64,000 nt of DNA from Ruminiclostridium cellobioparum DSM 1351 = ATCC 15832 (GTDB lineage Bacteria > Bacillota > Clostridia > Acetivibrionales > DSM-1351), in NCBI RefSeq assembly GCF_000621505.1, contig NZ_JHYD01000003.1, positions 186,001 to 250,000 on the forward strand, written 5' to 3'. Each line of letters starts with the position of its first letter. Within the stretch, counting starts at the first letter, position 1. The position numbers and the translations under genes were made by a program. The notes beneath the pieces are model-generated. The model made no database searches. It saw only the letters and a list, made by a program, of their open reading frames with translations, and had not been told where the DNA came from. This document shows positions 8,632 through 17,042 of the stretch, piece after piece.

Positions 8632-8663
8632 CTAAAAAATATTTAAATTCAACAATATCATTG

Positions 8664-8737
8664 AGGTTATCTTACAAAGGGACGACCGACAGCCGCTTCA
8701 GGCGCAGCTGTTGATCATTCCTATGGATAACCTTTTT
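8664..8737 (+). terminator. Branched hairpin terminator after spoIIIAH
   Basis: AGGTTATC (8664-8671) pairs perfectly with GATAACCT (8726-8733), followed by T residues. The loop holds a second hairpin (ACAGC 8689-8693 with GCTGT 8707-8711, and a CGC/GCG extension). Probable terminator of the spoIIIA operon; its size is larger than usual. Confidence 0.6.
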
Positions 8738-8917
8738 CTTTTGCCTTTTTGGAGCCGTCAGTTTTATTTCTTTTTAAAGACGTTGGTTTTATTCTCATTG
8801 ATTAATAAGTGCTGAAGTGATATAATTTTACCAAACTGAGCCATAATATGGTGATGAGGGCATTTGAACATTGTTTATGGTTCAAGTATGTTAACCTGTT
8901 AAATGGAGAGGTGCATA

Positions 8918-9313
8918 ATGGAAGAAGAAAATAATATTCTGGATGATTACGGATCAGTGAAAATATCTGAAGAGGTAGTTGCCATTATTGCAGGGATCGC
9001 TGCTACCGATGTCCCGGGTGTTGCAGGCATGAGCGGCGGGATAGCAGGCGGAATAGCAGAAATACTCGGCAGGAAGAACCTGTCAAAGGGTGTTAAGGTT
9101 GAGGTTGGCGAAAAAGAGGCGGCAATAGATCTTTATATTATTGTGGAATTCGGGGCCAGGATTCCGGAGGTTGCATGGGACATTCAGGACAAGGTTAAAA
9201 ATGCCGTTCAGTCAATGACGGGACTTAATGTCATTGAAGTCAATATTCATGTCCAGGGAGTTAATTTCGACAAGGAAATTAAGAAGGAAAACGAATCTAA
9301 TAAGAGTATATAA
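8918..9313 (+). CDS. Asp23/Gls24 family envelope stress protein
   Basis: A 131-residue protein with the Asp23 (DUF322) pattern: GSVKISEEVVAIIAGIAATDVPGV at the N-terminus, a Gly-rich GMSGGIAGGIAEILG loop and VEVGEKEAAIDLYIIVEFG. Asp23 proteins are membrane-associated and anchored by AmaP, which is encoded next. An upstream ATG at 8903 contains the ribosome binding site (GGAGAGG), so 8918 is used. About 65 bp upstream is a degenerate GCCATAATATGG sequence like that in the hairpin elements. This protein heads the asp23-nusB-xseAB-ispA run known from OLE RNA loci. Confidence 0.9.
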   Translation: MEEENNILDDYGSVKISEEVVAIIAGIAATDVPGVAGMSGGIAGGIAEILGRKNLSKGVKVEVGEKEAAIDLYIIVEFGARIPEVAWDIQDKVKNAVQSMTGLNVIEVNIHVQGVNFDKEIKKENESNKSI

Positions 9314-9465
9314 GCCCTGTTGCTGGGGATAATATAAAAGAACCATAAAATTCATATAAATGCAGAAATTTGATTTTTGACCATGCATGAAATATAATTA
9401 GCTGTAGATTTATATTACAAATGCAGCAGTTTTTTGTAAAATAAATGAAAAGAGGTGGAGGATTC

Positions 9466-10017
9466 ATGAACATAATATTACGTGTATTGCTGGCTATTTA
9501 CGCATTTTTTCTTACATTGGCTTCAATGTTTGCAATGCTGGTTACTATAAGGTCGGACATATTGACCGACACATATACATATTTATATGAAGAGGTATTA
9601 GCCAACAGAAATCCATCTATAGTCATGTTCATTATTGCTTCGATATTTTTCTGCTTGAGCTTGACGTTCCTGCTCTCGGGTTTTAAGCCTGAAGGAGATA
9701 AAAAGGCTATTATCAAATATAATAAAAACGGTGATATCAGGATCACCTTGAACTCAATTGAGAATATTGCACTTGCAACCTCAAGGAAACTGTCGGGTAT
9801 TCGTGATTCAAAAGCATATGTTACTAAAATCGGGGAAAGCGTCAGCATCACCGTCAAGGCCATAGTGCTTCCCGAGATAAACATTCCGCTGCTTTCAGAG
9901 GATATGCAGGTCAAGGTTAAATCCTCTGTAGAGGAGTGTACCGGAGTGCAGGTTGAAAGTGTAAAGGTACTTGTAGAAAGTATTTTCACCGGATATAAGT
10001 CTTCGAGAGTTGAGTGA
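9466..10017 (+). CDS. amaP: Alkaline shock response membrane anchor protein AmaP
   Basis: A 183-residue protein with two membrane segments (about residues 5-25 and 43-62) and a C-terminal Asp23-like domain (GDIRITLNSIENIALATSRK, then SVSITVKAIVLPEINIPLL). This is the AmaP layout, which tethers Asp23 to the membrane. The ATG at 9466 follows GAGGTGGAGG; the ATG at 9445 is upstream of that site and is rejected. Confidence 0.88.
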   Translation: MNIILRVLLAIYAFFLTLASMFAMLVTIRSDILTDTYTYLYEEVLANRNPSIVMFIIASIFFCLSLTFLLSGFKPEGDKKAIIKYNKNGDIRITLNSIENIALATSRKLSGIRDSKAYVTKIGESVSITVKAIVLPEINIPLLSEDMQVKVKSSVEECTGVQVESVKVLVESIFTGYKSSRVE

Positions 10018-10135
10018 CATATGCAGGTGCAGCGTGAAAATGCATTTAAAAATTCATCATACATTTCACGCAGAAAGAACACAAGTGTTTTTATTGCAAC
10101 TTGTTGCTGGCGTGTGATACACGGGATGGGAGGTA

Positions 10136-10369
10136 ATGATGGATAAGCAAAAACTGTATGAAGTATACAGGCAGCATAAAGGTGAAATTATCGGAGCCGG
10201 AATAGGGCTTTCCATAGCCATTATTGTGCTGCTTCTGGGAGTGTTAAAGGCATTGTTTATAGTTATATGTGTTGTTGTCGGTTTCTATATAGGCAAGAGG
10301 CTGTCCCAGGACAAAGACTATATCAAGAACCTCCTGGACAGGATACTTCCTCCGGGAACTTACCGGTAG
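10136..10369 (+). CDS. Small integral membrane protein, DUF2273 type
   Basis: A 77-residue protein with one long hydrophobic region (about residues 18-49, probably two close segments) and a charged tail (GKRLSQDKDYIKNLLDRILP). Small proteins of this type sit beside asp23 and amaP in many Firmicutes and are thought to share their membrane complex. GGGAGG precedes two candidate ATG codons (10136, 10139). Confidence 0.82.
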   Translation: MMDKQKLYEVYRQHKGEIIGAGIGLSIAIIVLLLGVLKALFIVICVVVGFYIGKRLSQDKDYIKNLLDRILPPGTYR

Positions 10370-10505
10370 AAGGTGTGAGGTAATAATAAGTAAGACGAGA
10401 GGTTCCAGAAAAAGCAGTATCAAGAAATGGTATTTTATAGTAATGGCAATTTGTAGTTTGAAAATAATAAAAAATGTCAATTGATATACATAGGAGGAAT
10501 TGTTA

Positions 10506-10982
10506 ATGGGACGCCGTGCATCAAGGGAAGCTGCCATGAAACTGCTGTATCAGCTTGAGATTCAGAAAAGTGACAGGAGCGAACAGATTGAAACCGCACT
10601 TCATGACGAGAATTTAACCGACAGCGACAGGAAATATATAAGGGGCATTATCGATGGGGTTAGTGAAAGGGTGGCTTTACTTGACAGAGTTATAGAAAAA
10701 TATGCCATGGGCTGGAAAATCAACAGACTGTCAAAAGTCGATCTGTCAATACTTCGTATAGGGATTTATGAAATTTTATACCGCGAGGATATTCCTTTCA
10801 GTGTCTCTGTAAACGAGGCGGTTGAACTTGCTAAAAAATACAGTAATGAAGATGCCGGTGCTTTTGTAAACGGACTGCTTGCAAAGGTAACCAAAAACGA
10901 TGCGGAGGAGGCGGCACCTGAAACCTCCGGGCCTGCTGACAAAGCAGCAACGTCGGAGGCTGCAGACACCTCAGATAAATAG
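10506..10982 (+). CDS. nusB: Transcription antitermination factor NusB
   Basis: A 158-residue RNA-binding protein of the rRNA antitermination complex. It begins GRRASREAAMKLLYQLE, the NusB N-terminus, and contains KYAMGWKINRLSKVDLSILRIGIYEI and PFSVSVNEAVELAKKYSNEDAGAFVNGLL, the conserved C-terminal half. The last 25 residues are an Ala/Glu/Thr-rich extension not found in most NusB. ATG 10506 follows AGGAGG. In place for the asp23-nusB-xseAB-ispA cluster. Confidence 0.95.
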   Translation: MGRRASREAAMKLLYQLEIQKSDRSEQIETALHDENLTDSDRKYIRGIIDGVSERVALLDRVIEKYAMGWKINRLSKVDLSILRIGIYEILYREDIPFSVSVNEAVELAKKYSNEDAGAFVNGLLAKVTKNDAEEAAPETSGPADKAATSEAADTSDK

Positions 10983-11091
10983 TATGGTTTATCAAAACTG
11001 GTAATGTGAGTTTCTGCATTATCTTTTTTTGTTTAAAGGGGAAGTATGGATTATTTTATGCTTTGGCAAAAACTATTTTTCCGGAGCAGAA

Positions 11092-12306
11092 ATGGGGTAT
11101 AAATTGAACAGAGTTTTTTCAGTTTCGGATATAAACAGCTATATAAAACAGCTTGTTTCAAATGACGGGATACTGTCCGGCTTATCGGTGAGGGGTGAAA
11201 TATCCAATTTCAAGCATCATTACACCGGACATATGTACTTCACTATAAAAGATGAGAACAGCGTCCTCAAGTGCGTTATGTTCAAGACACAGGCCAACCA
11301 GCTCAAGTTCATGCCTCAAAACGGGAACAAGGTAATCGTATCCGGTTACATTTCAGTTTTCGAGAGGGACGGACAGTACCAGCTGTATGCCGGTGATATG
11401 CAGCCCGACGGACTGGGAGCGCTGCACCTTGCTTTTGAGCAGCTTAAGAACAAGCTTCAGGCAGAAGGAATGTTTGATACTGCGATAAAAAAGAAACTGC
11501 CGCTGCTGCCCAGGAGCATCGGTGTGGTCACTTCCTCAACCGGGGCGGTTATAAGAGACATTATAAATGTTACATACAGAAGGCACGGTAAAATGAAGCT
11601 GGTGCTGTACCCGGTGGCGGTGCAGGGAGTGCAGGCCGCCAGCCAGATAGCGGCTGCAATTCAGAAACTCAACCAGCTGGGCCAGGTGGATGTAATAATA
11701 GTTGCCAGGGGCGGCGGCTCTCTGGAGGAACTCTGGGCGTTCAATGAAGAGGTGGTGGCAAGGAGCGTGTATGCCTCTAAAATACCGGTGATATCTGCCG
11801 TGGGCCATGAAACGGATTTTACCATATGTGATTTCGTTTCGGATATGAGGGCTCCCACACCGTCGGCTGCTGCCGAGCTTGCCGTTCCAGACGTAGAGGT
11901 ATTGAAATACAAACTGCAAAACTACAATGTGAGAATGAAAAGTGCGCTGGTGAAAAAACTCAATATATGCGAAACTCAGCTGCAAAAGATAAAGACGCGT
12001 CCGGTTTTCCAGCAGCCCTATGACAGGTTGAATCAGTACAGGTTGAAACTGGACAATGACGTGAAACATTTATTCAGGGATAATCAGATGCTCATTAAAG
12101 ACAAAAAAGCACAATTTGCTTTACTGGCAGGAAAACTGGATGCACTGAGTCCGTTGAAAATTATGGAAAGGGGCTACAGCGTGGTCAGAAATTCCGATGG
12201 GACCATAGTCAGCAGATTGGAGCAGGTTAAGCCCGGTGATATGCTGGAAGTGTCTCTGAAGGATGGAAAGGCCAACTGCAGTGTAGTATCCACAGACAGG
12301 AAATAA
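11092..12306 (+). CDS. xseA: Exodeoxyribonuclease VII large subunit
   Basis: A 404-residue protein, the usual XseA length. OB-fold domain (residues about 8-110: RVFSVSDINSYIKQLV, then LSVRGEISNFKHH and GHMYFTIKDE), catalytic core with SIGVVTSSTGAVIRDI and DVIIVARGGGSLEELWAFNEE, and a coiled C-terminal part ending KIMERGYSVVRNSDG. It degrades single-stranded DNA together with XseB. The ATG at 11092 is chosen because the longer frame from 11029 adds 21 residues absent from the family; CGGAG lies just upstream. Confidence 0.94.
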   Translation: MGYKLNRVFSVSDINSYIKQLVSNDGILSGLSVRGEISNFKHHYTGHMYFTIKDENSVLKCVMFKTQANQLKFMPQNGNKVIVSGYISVFERDGQYQLYAGDMQPDGLGALHLAFEQLKNKLQAEGMFDTAIKKKLPLLPRSIGVVTSSTGAVIRDIINVTYRRHGKMKLVLYPVAVQGVQAASQIAAAIQKLNQLGQVDVIIVARGGGSLEELWAFNEEVVARSVYASKIPVISAVGHETDFTICDFVSDMRAPTPSAAAELAVPDVEVLKYKLQNYNVRMKSALVKKLNICETQLQKIKTRPVFQQPYDRLNQYRLKLDNDVKHLFRDNQMLIKDKKAQFALLAGKLDALSPLKIMERGYSVVRNSDGTIVSRLEQVKPGDMLEVSLKDGKANCSVVSTDRK

Positions 12307-12326
12307 ATCGGCAAAGGAGGAAATAA

Positions 12327-12569
12327 ATGAATCAGGACTTAAATATACGGGAGGATAAGAGCTTTGAAGAAGCTATATCCCAGTTGGAGCAGATAGTATC
12401 AAGGCTTGAAAAGGGTGATATATCCCTGGAGGAATCAATAACCAATTTCCAGCAGGGAATTGAATTATCCAGATATTGTGCCGCAAAACTGGATGAGGCC
12501 GAGAAAAAAATATCCATCCTGCTCCAGGATGAAGAGGGAAATTTAATTGAAAAGGATTTTGAACTATGA
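12327..12569 (+). CDS. xseB: Exodeoxyribonuclease VII small subunit
   Basis: An 80-residue helical protein with the XseB pattern SFEEAISQLEQIVSRLEKGDISLEES and YCAAKLDEAEKKI. It binds several copies per XseA. AAAGGAGG precedes the ATG, and its stop overlaps the ispA start by 4 bp (ATGA). Confidence 0.95.
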   Translation: MNQDLNIREDKSFEEAISQLEQIVSRLEKGDISLEESITNFQQGIELSRYCAAKLDEAEKKISILLQDEEGNLIEKDFEL

Positions 12570-13450
12570 TCTTTACCCAAAAACAAGCATTTTATTCGAC
12601 TATTGTTGAAGAAAGCCTGGCAAACAGCATACCAATCGAAAACCCGTACTATATCAGGCTTAAAGAGGCTATGCTGTACAGCCTGATGGCAGGCGGAAAA
12701 AGATTGAGGCCCTCCCTGGCTCTTGCCACAGCCGAGATTTTTGAAATAGAACCCCGGGAGGTTATTGCTTTTGCCTGTGCCATAGAAATGATCCATACCT
12801 ACTCTCTGATCCACGATGATCTGCCCGCCATGGACAATGATGATTACCGCAGGGGAAAACTCACAAATCATAAAGTCTTTGGGGAGGCTATGGCCATCCT
12901 GGCCGGTGACGCACTGTTGAATCTGGCATATGAAACCATGATCAAGGATGCGCTGACCGGCAACAGTATGGCAAAGCTGAAGGCTATGGAGGTTATTTCC
13001 CGGTGTGCCGGCTCCCTTGGAATGATCGGCGGTCAGGTCATAGACTTGAACGGTGAGGGAAGAAGAGTGGACAGTGATGAACTGAAGGCCATGCACAAAC
13101 TGAAGACCGGAGCACTAATAAAAGCTCCGGTGGAGGCTTCGGCAATAATTTCCGGAGCCGGGGAAAAGGAATTTGCCGCGCTGTCAAACTACGCTGCAAA
13201 CCTTGGTCTGGCCTTTCAAATAAAGGATGACATTCTGGATGTGGAAGGCAGCATGGAGGAAATGGGCAAAAAGCCGGGCAGCGATGCACAGTGTGATAAG
13301 TCAACCTACGTGACGCTGTACGGGCTGGATAAGTCAAAGCAGCTGCTTCAGGACGTGACCGGCGAAGGAATTGCCTTTCTGGCCGACTTCGGCAGCAGGG
13401 CTGATTTCCTGAGAGAGCTGGCCTCGGCCCTGGCGACAAGATCAAATTAA
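12566..13450 (+). CDS. ispA: Farnesyl/geranyl diphosphate synthase
   Basis: A 294-residue polyprenyl synthase that joins isopentenyl and allylic diphosphates. The first Asp-rich motif is in IHDDLPAMDND (near residue 85), the second in FQIKDDILDVEG (near 220), and GGKRLRP (near 45) binds isopentenyl diphosphate. The short-chain (C15) type is inferred from length and from the coupling to xseB and to dxs nearby. No ordinary T-run terminator follows. The next 310 bp hold an imperfect palindrome and then the OLE promoter. Confidence 0.94.
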   Translation: MIFTQKQAFYSTIVEESLANSIPIENPYYIRLKEAMLYSLMAGGKRLRPSLALATAEIFEIEPREVIAFACAIEMIHTYSLIHDDLPAMDNDDYRRGKLTNHKVFGEAMAILAGDALLNLAYETMIKDALTGNSMAKLKAMEVISRCAGSLGMIGGQVIDLNGEGRRVDSDELKAMHKLKTGALIKAPVEASAIISGAGEKEFAALSNYAANLGLAFQIKDDILDVEGSMEEMGKKPGSDAQCDKSTYVTLYGLDKSKQLLQDVTGEGIAFLADFGSRADFLRELASALATRSN

Positions 13451-13528
13451 GCTCTGTAACAGTGAATCGGAATTAACTCGTTGTACTAATTGAATTTCGT
13501 TTTGCCTTACAAATAAGATTTATTAAAA

Positions 13529-13643
13529 TCAACTGGAACTCGAGGACAACTTCATGGAATAAGATGCACGGTAAAAAGCAATTCCCGTAATTGTTTTGGG
13601 TGCAGCCTTATTTCATGAAGTTAGTGCGGGAGTTACCAGTTGA
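13529..13643. repeat. 115-nt imperfect palindrome between ispA and OLE RNA
   Basis: Successive blocks pair end to end: 13529-13536 with 13636-13643, 13537-13541 with 13630-13634, 13548-13556 with 13614-13622, 13558-13563 with 13607-13612, and 13565-13569 with 13600-13604. Together they form one long stem with small bulges. Could be a MITE remnant, an ispA 3' structure or a processing site. Confidence 0.7.
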
Positions 13644-13717
13644 CTTAAAAATCACGAGGTAAAGCACAAAATTAAAATCAATCACTGTTCCAGATCTGAA
13701 TTTGGATCAATATCCCT

Positions 13718-13746
13718 TTGTAATTTAATGTATTCTATGTTATAAT
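13718..13746 (+). promoter_or_regulatory. Promoter for OLE RNA
   Basis: TTGTAA (13718-13723), a 17-bp spacer, and TATAAT (13741-13746) preceded by an extended -10 TG (13738-13739). It lies 17 bp before the 5' strand of the OLE closing stem, so a start near 13753-13757 is expected. Confidence 0.75.
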
Positions 13747-13762
13747 GTGTTCTCGATGACAC

Positions 13763-14399
13763 AAAAACAGGGTGGCGCAGTATTCTAGTCAGTACTCATG
13801 ATTCTGAAGACGGGCCTAAAAATCCGTTTAAGGGCACATCGATGAAGTTCCTTGTGTCGGCTTGCTACGCCCAGTGGTGGGCTGATGCTGGGAGTTAAGG
13901 CTTAGGGGCGATCTGCAATGGCATGCGGGCGTTGACCCCTTTTCCGTGGAGACCCTTTCTTGTGGTTGAAAAGTTGAGCGCAGGAGCGATAAAACTGTTC
14001 CCTGTACTTGCCACCTCGACTACGACTAGGGATTAAACCTGTTATGCGGTATTAATAATGCTGTGAACAGAGTAGCCTGCCTTGAGTGAAATTTGGTGGA
14101 TAATGGATCGGATGCCTGATGTATTGGCCGATATATGGGCATTATTGCTGTTTGAAACCCTTTTTGCAAAAGAGGCTAGGAATCATCTTGACTGTCGGGG
14201 AAAACCCCTAGACTGTTCGAAATGTAATTTATTGGGGATTAAAGTGTGGACTAAGTGGTAATCAGGCCCCATATGCGGTAACGCAATGGTGATGCGGTTA
14301 AAGGGAAACCTCTGGTTTGGCGACATTCCAGTACGCATCAGGGAAATCCTGCCTGACCTAAGCCGCAAAATTTACTCAATAAATTGCCACCCGGTTTTT
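13763..14399 (+). ncRNA. ole: OLE RNA (ornate, large, extremophilic RNA)
   Basis: About 640 nt without plausible coding potential, between ispA and oapA/dxs, exactly where OLE RNA is found in Bacillus halodurans and anaerobic Firmicutes. The two ends pair over the full length: AAAAAC-A-GGGTGGC (13763-13776) with GCCACCC-G-GTTTTT (14386-14399), 13 pairs around one A-G mismatch. Many internal hairpins are visible, for example around 13790, 13850, 14000 and 14180-14215. OLE RNA forms a membrane-bound ribonucleoprotein with OapA and other proteins and is linked to stress adaptation, including magnesium and alcohol responses. Ends are inferred from the closing stem. Confidence 0.92.
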
Positions 14400-14411
14400 A
14401 TAAGTCAGTTA

Positions 14412-14450
14412 ATAACGGCAAATATATGTTTTCAGTGCCGTTATATTTTT
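14412..14450 (+). promoter_or_regulatory. Hairpin with T-run between OLE RNA and the oapA ribosome binding site
   Basis: ATAACGGCA (14412-14420) pairs perfectly with TGCCGTTAT (14436-14444), followed by ATATTTTT and then the oapA GGAGG at 14451. This looks like a weak intrinsic terminator or attenuator that would release OLE RNA and let some transcripts continue into oapA. Confidence 0.6.
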
Positions 14451-14461
14451 GGAGGATTGGT

Positions 14462-15121
14462 GTGGAAGACAATTATAAGCATCCAGCCGATGAACGTAAA
14501 GTCAAATTTAAATCAAATACCATTGGTTCAAAAAAAGAAACAAGAGTATGGACGCTCTTGATTACAATAGTTACTTTCTTTATTTCTGTCTTCATGTCTT
14601 TTTTTTCGAATGAAACAATAAGATATGCTTCTACAATAGTTTCCTTTCTTATAGTTTTTGGTATAATCATAATCAGTATACTGTTTGACCTTATAGGTAC
14701 TGCAGCAACGGCGGCAGATGAAGCACCCTTTCATTCAATGGCCTCAAGAAAGCTTTACGGTGCCAAACAGGCTATAAGGTTAATAAGAAATGCAGACAAG
14801 GTTTCAAATTTCTGCAATGATGTTGTCGGTGATATCTGCGGTGTTATAAGCGGTACTGCGGCAGCTTATATCGTATACAAAATTTCAGGGGAAGGAAGCC
14901 AGGTTGAAAACAGTATATTCGGGTTATCCATAACTGCCATGGTGGCATCACTTACTGTGGGAGGAAAGGCCCTGGGAAAATCCGTTGCACTTCAGAACAG
15001 CAATTACATAATATATAAGGTAGCTGTGGTTACAAACTTTTTGTTTGGACGTTTTAAATTTGTTAAAACTAAGAATAGATGGGATAATAGTAAGAATAAA
15101 AATGGTAAAAAGAAAAAATGA
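14462..15121 (+). CDS. oapA: OLE-associated membrane protein OapA
   Basis: A 219-residue integral membrane protein with about four hydrophobic segments (roughly residues 32-48, 55-75, 118-138 and 145-165) and a basic C-terminus rich in Lys/Asn, suited to RNA contact. Family features include DLIGTAATAADEAPFHSMAS and CNDVVGDICGVISGTAAAY, distantly like the DUF21 (CNNM/CorC) membrane domain. GTG start at 14462 follows GGAGG at 14451; a longer frame from 14384 runs back into the OLE RNA 3' end. Position right after OLE RNA and before dxs is diagnostic. It binds OLE RNA and places it at the membrane. Confidence 0.9.
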   Translation: MEDNYKHPADERKVKFKSNTIGSKKETRVWTLLITIVTFFISVFMSFFSNETIRYASTIVSFLIVFGIIIISILFDLIGTAATAADEAPFHSMASRKLYGAKQAIRLIRNADKVSNFCNDVVGDICGVISGTAAAYIVYKISGEGSQVENSIFGLSITAMVASLTVGGKALGKSVALQNSNYIIYKVAVVTNFLFGRFKFVKTKNRWDNSKNKNGKKKK

Positions 15122-15144
15122 CCGGAAACAAAGGAGATTAACTC

Positions 15145-17001
15145 GTGGGGTATTTAGAAGGTATAAACTCTCCTGATGACATAAAAAAATTAAATAATGA
15201 AGAACTATCCGCACTTGCTGACGAGATCAGGAATTTTCTCATATATAAGGTTTCAAAAACCGGAGGACATCTGGCTTCAAACCTTGGAGTGGTTGAACTG
15301 ACCCTGGCCATACACAAAATTTTTCAGACCGACTCGGACCAGGTGGTATGGGATGTGGGACATCAATCATATGTTCATAAAATCATAACCGGAAGAAAAG
15401 ATGAGTTTGATACGTTAAGAAAACTTGGGGGGCTGGCAGGTTTCCCTAAAACCTGTGAAAGCCGGCATGATTGCTTTAATACGGGACACAGCAGCACATC
15501 GATTTCGGCTGCCCTTGGCATTGCAAGAGCCAGAGATCTGATGAAGAAAAATTACAGCGTAATTGCCGTAATTGGGGACGGGGCAATGACAGGCGGACTG
15601 GCATATGAGGCGCTGAATGATGCGGCCAGATATACTTCCAATTTTATTGTCATACTCAATGATAATGAAATGTCCATAGCACAAAATGTGGGAGGTATGT
15701 CCAGATACCTGAGCAAATTGCGGACAGATCCCTTTTATACAAAGACTAAGGAAGATATAGAAAATTTTTTGGACAGGATGCCTAAATTCAGTAAAAAGGC
15801 TAAAAGGGTAATCTCAAAACTAAAGGGCACTGTGAAATATATTTTTACACCGGGTGTATTTTTTGAACAACTGGGTTACAAATATTATGGACCGGTTGAT
15901 GGTCATAATATTGAAGAGATAAGCAAAGCTTTAATTGCTGCTAAAAAGATCAAAGGACCGGTTTTAGTGCACATCAACACTCAAAAGGGAAAGGGCTATT
16001 CCTTTGCCGAAGAAAGTCCGGACAGGTTTCACGGTATTGCGCCCTTTGAAGTTGAGACAGGTGAAACACACGGCAGCAGCGTTCCTGATTATTCGGAAGT
16101 TTTCGGAGATACAATGTGCACACTTGCAGCTTCGGACGAGAGAATTGTGGCTATTTCTGCCGCTATGGCAAAGGGAACGGGCTTATTCCGCTTCAGTAAC
16201 GAGTTTCAAGGCAGATTCTTTGATGTGGGAATAGCTGAACAGCATGCTGTGACATCCGCAGCAGGAATGGCTGTAAAAGGCTTGATTCCTGTTGTTGCCA
16301 TATATTCTTCCTTTTTGCAGAGAGCCTATGACCAGATTATTCACGATGTTGCAACTCAAAATCTGCATGTGATCTTTGGTGTTGACAGGGCCGGGATAGT
16401 TGGGGAGGACGGTGAAACCCACCAGGGAGTATTTGATTTGTCATTTCTGAGTCATATACCAAACCTGACGGTAATGGCCCCGGCAGATTATTATGAACTC
16501 AGGCAGATGCTTGATTATGCGGTAAACGGACAGAAGGGACCAATTGCCGTCAGATATCCAAGGGGCAGGGGCAAGGAATGCCTGGGACAAAGAATTCCTC
16601 TTGAAGCAGGAAAATCGGCCATTGTAAAAAAAGGTGAAAAAGTTTGTGTGCTTGCTGCCGGAAGTATGGTGGATACGGCGCTTCAAGCGGCTGAAATACT
16701 CATGGGGTCTGATATTGATATACAGGTGGTAAGTGCCAGATTCATCAAGCCGCTGGATGAGGACTTGATTTTAAAAATTGCAGATGAATTCAATTATATA
16801 ATTACTCTGGAAGACAACAGCAGGAGCGGGGGCTTTGGAAGTAAGGTTCTGGAATTTTTAAACCAAAAGGGAATTAACAGGAATATAAGTATCCTGGGGC
16901 TTCCGGATGAATTCATAACCCACGGGTCAAGAGCTGAATTACTGAAAATACTTGGCCTGGACGCAGAAGCACTTGCAGAACGTATTAAAAATCTATTCTG
17001 A
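15145..17001 (+). CDS. dxs: 1-deoxy-D-xylulose-5-phosphate synthase
   Basis: A 618-residue thiamine diphosphate enzyme making DXP from pyruvate and glyceraldehyde 3-phosphate, the first step of the MEP isoprenoid pathway. Visible: WDVGHQSYVHKIITGR, the cofactor motif GDGAMTGGLAYEALNDA with NDNEMSI (residues about 148-178), and the transketolase-like FFDVGIAEQHAVTSAAGMA with the catalytic Glu (about 355-372). GTG start after AAAGGAG. With ispA upstream it makes this locus isoprenoid-related, as in other OLE-containing genomes. Confidence 0.96.
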   Translation: MGYLEGINSPDDIKKLNNEELSALADEIRNFLIYKVSKTGGHLASNLGVVELTLAIHKIFQTDSDQVVWDVGHQSYVHKIITGRKDEFDTLRKLGGLAGFPKTCESRHDCFNTGHSSTSISAALGIARARDLMKKNYSVIAVIGDGAMTGGLAYEALNDAARYTSNFIVILNDNEMSIAQNVGGMSRYLSKLRTDPFYTKTKEDIENFLDRMPKFSKKAKRVISKLKGTVKYIFTPGVFFEQLGYKYYGPVDGHNIEEISKALIAAKKIKGPVLVHINTQKGKGYSFAEESPDRFHGIAPFEVETGETHGSSVPDYSEVFGDTMCTLAASDERIVAISAAMAKGTGLFRFSNEFQGRFFDVGIAEQHAVTSAAGMAVKGLIPVVAIYSSFLQRAYDQIIHDVATQNLHVIFGVDRAGIVGEDGETHQGVFDLSFLSHIPNLTVMAPADYYELRQMLDYAVNGQKGPIAVRYPRGRGKECLGQRIPLEAGKSAIVKKGEKVCVLAAGSMVDTALQAAEILMGSDIDIQVVSARFIKPLDEDLILKIADEFNYIITLEDNSRSGGFGSKVLEFLNQKGINRNISILGLPDEFITHGSRAELLKILGLDAEALAERIKNLF

Positions 17002-17042
17002 ATTATGCGGCTCAAAGCCATAACATGCTCATGGAGGTTAAA
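17002..17042 (+). repeat. Shine-Dalgarno hairpin element, copy B
   Basis: ATGCGGCTCAAAGCCATAAC is followed by ATGCTCATGGAGGTTAAA, the same order of parts as at 58214-58271 (GCGGC, AAAGCC, ATAATATGGC, SD). Its GGAGG at 17033-17037 serves tlyA. Confidence 0.68.

Noticed and set aside
14183-14561. Short open frames inside the OLE RNA region on both strands
   Set aside because: They overlap conserved RNA structure, have no SD and no family resemblance.
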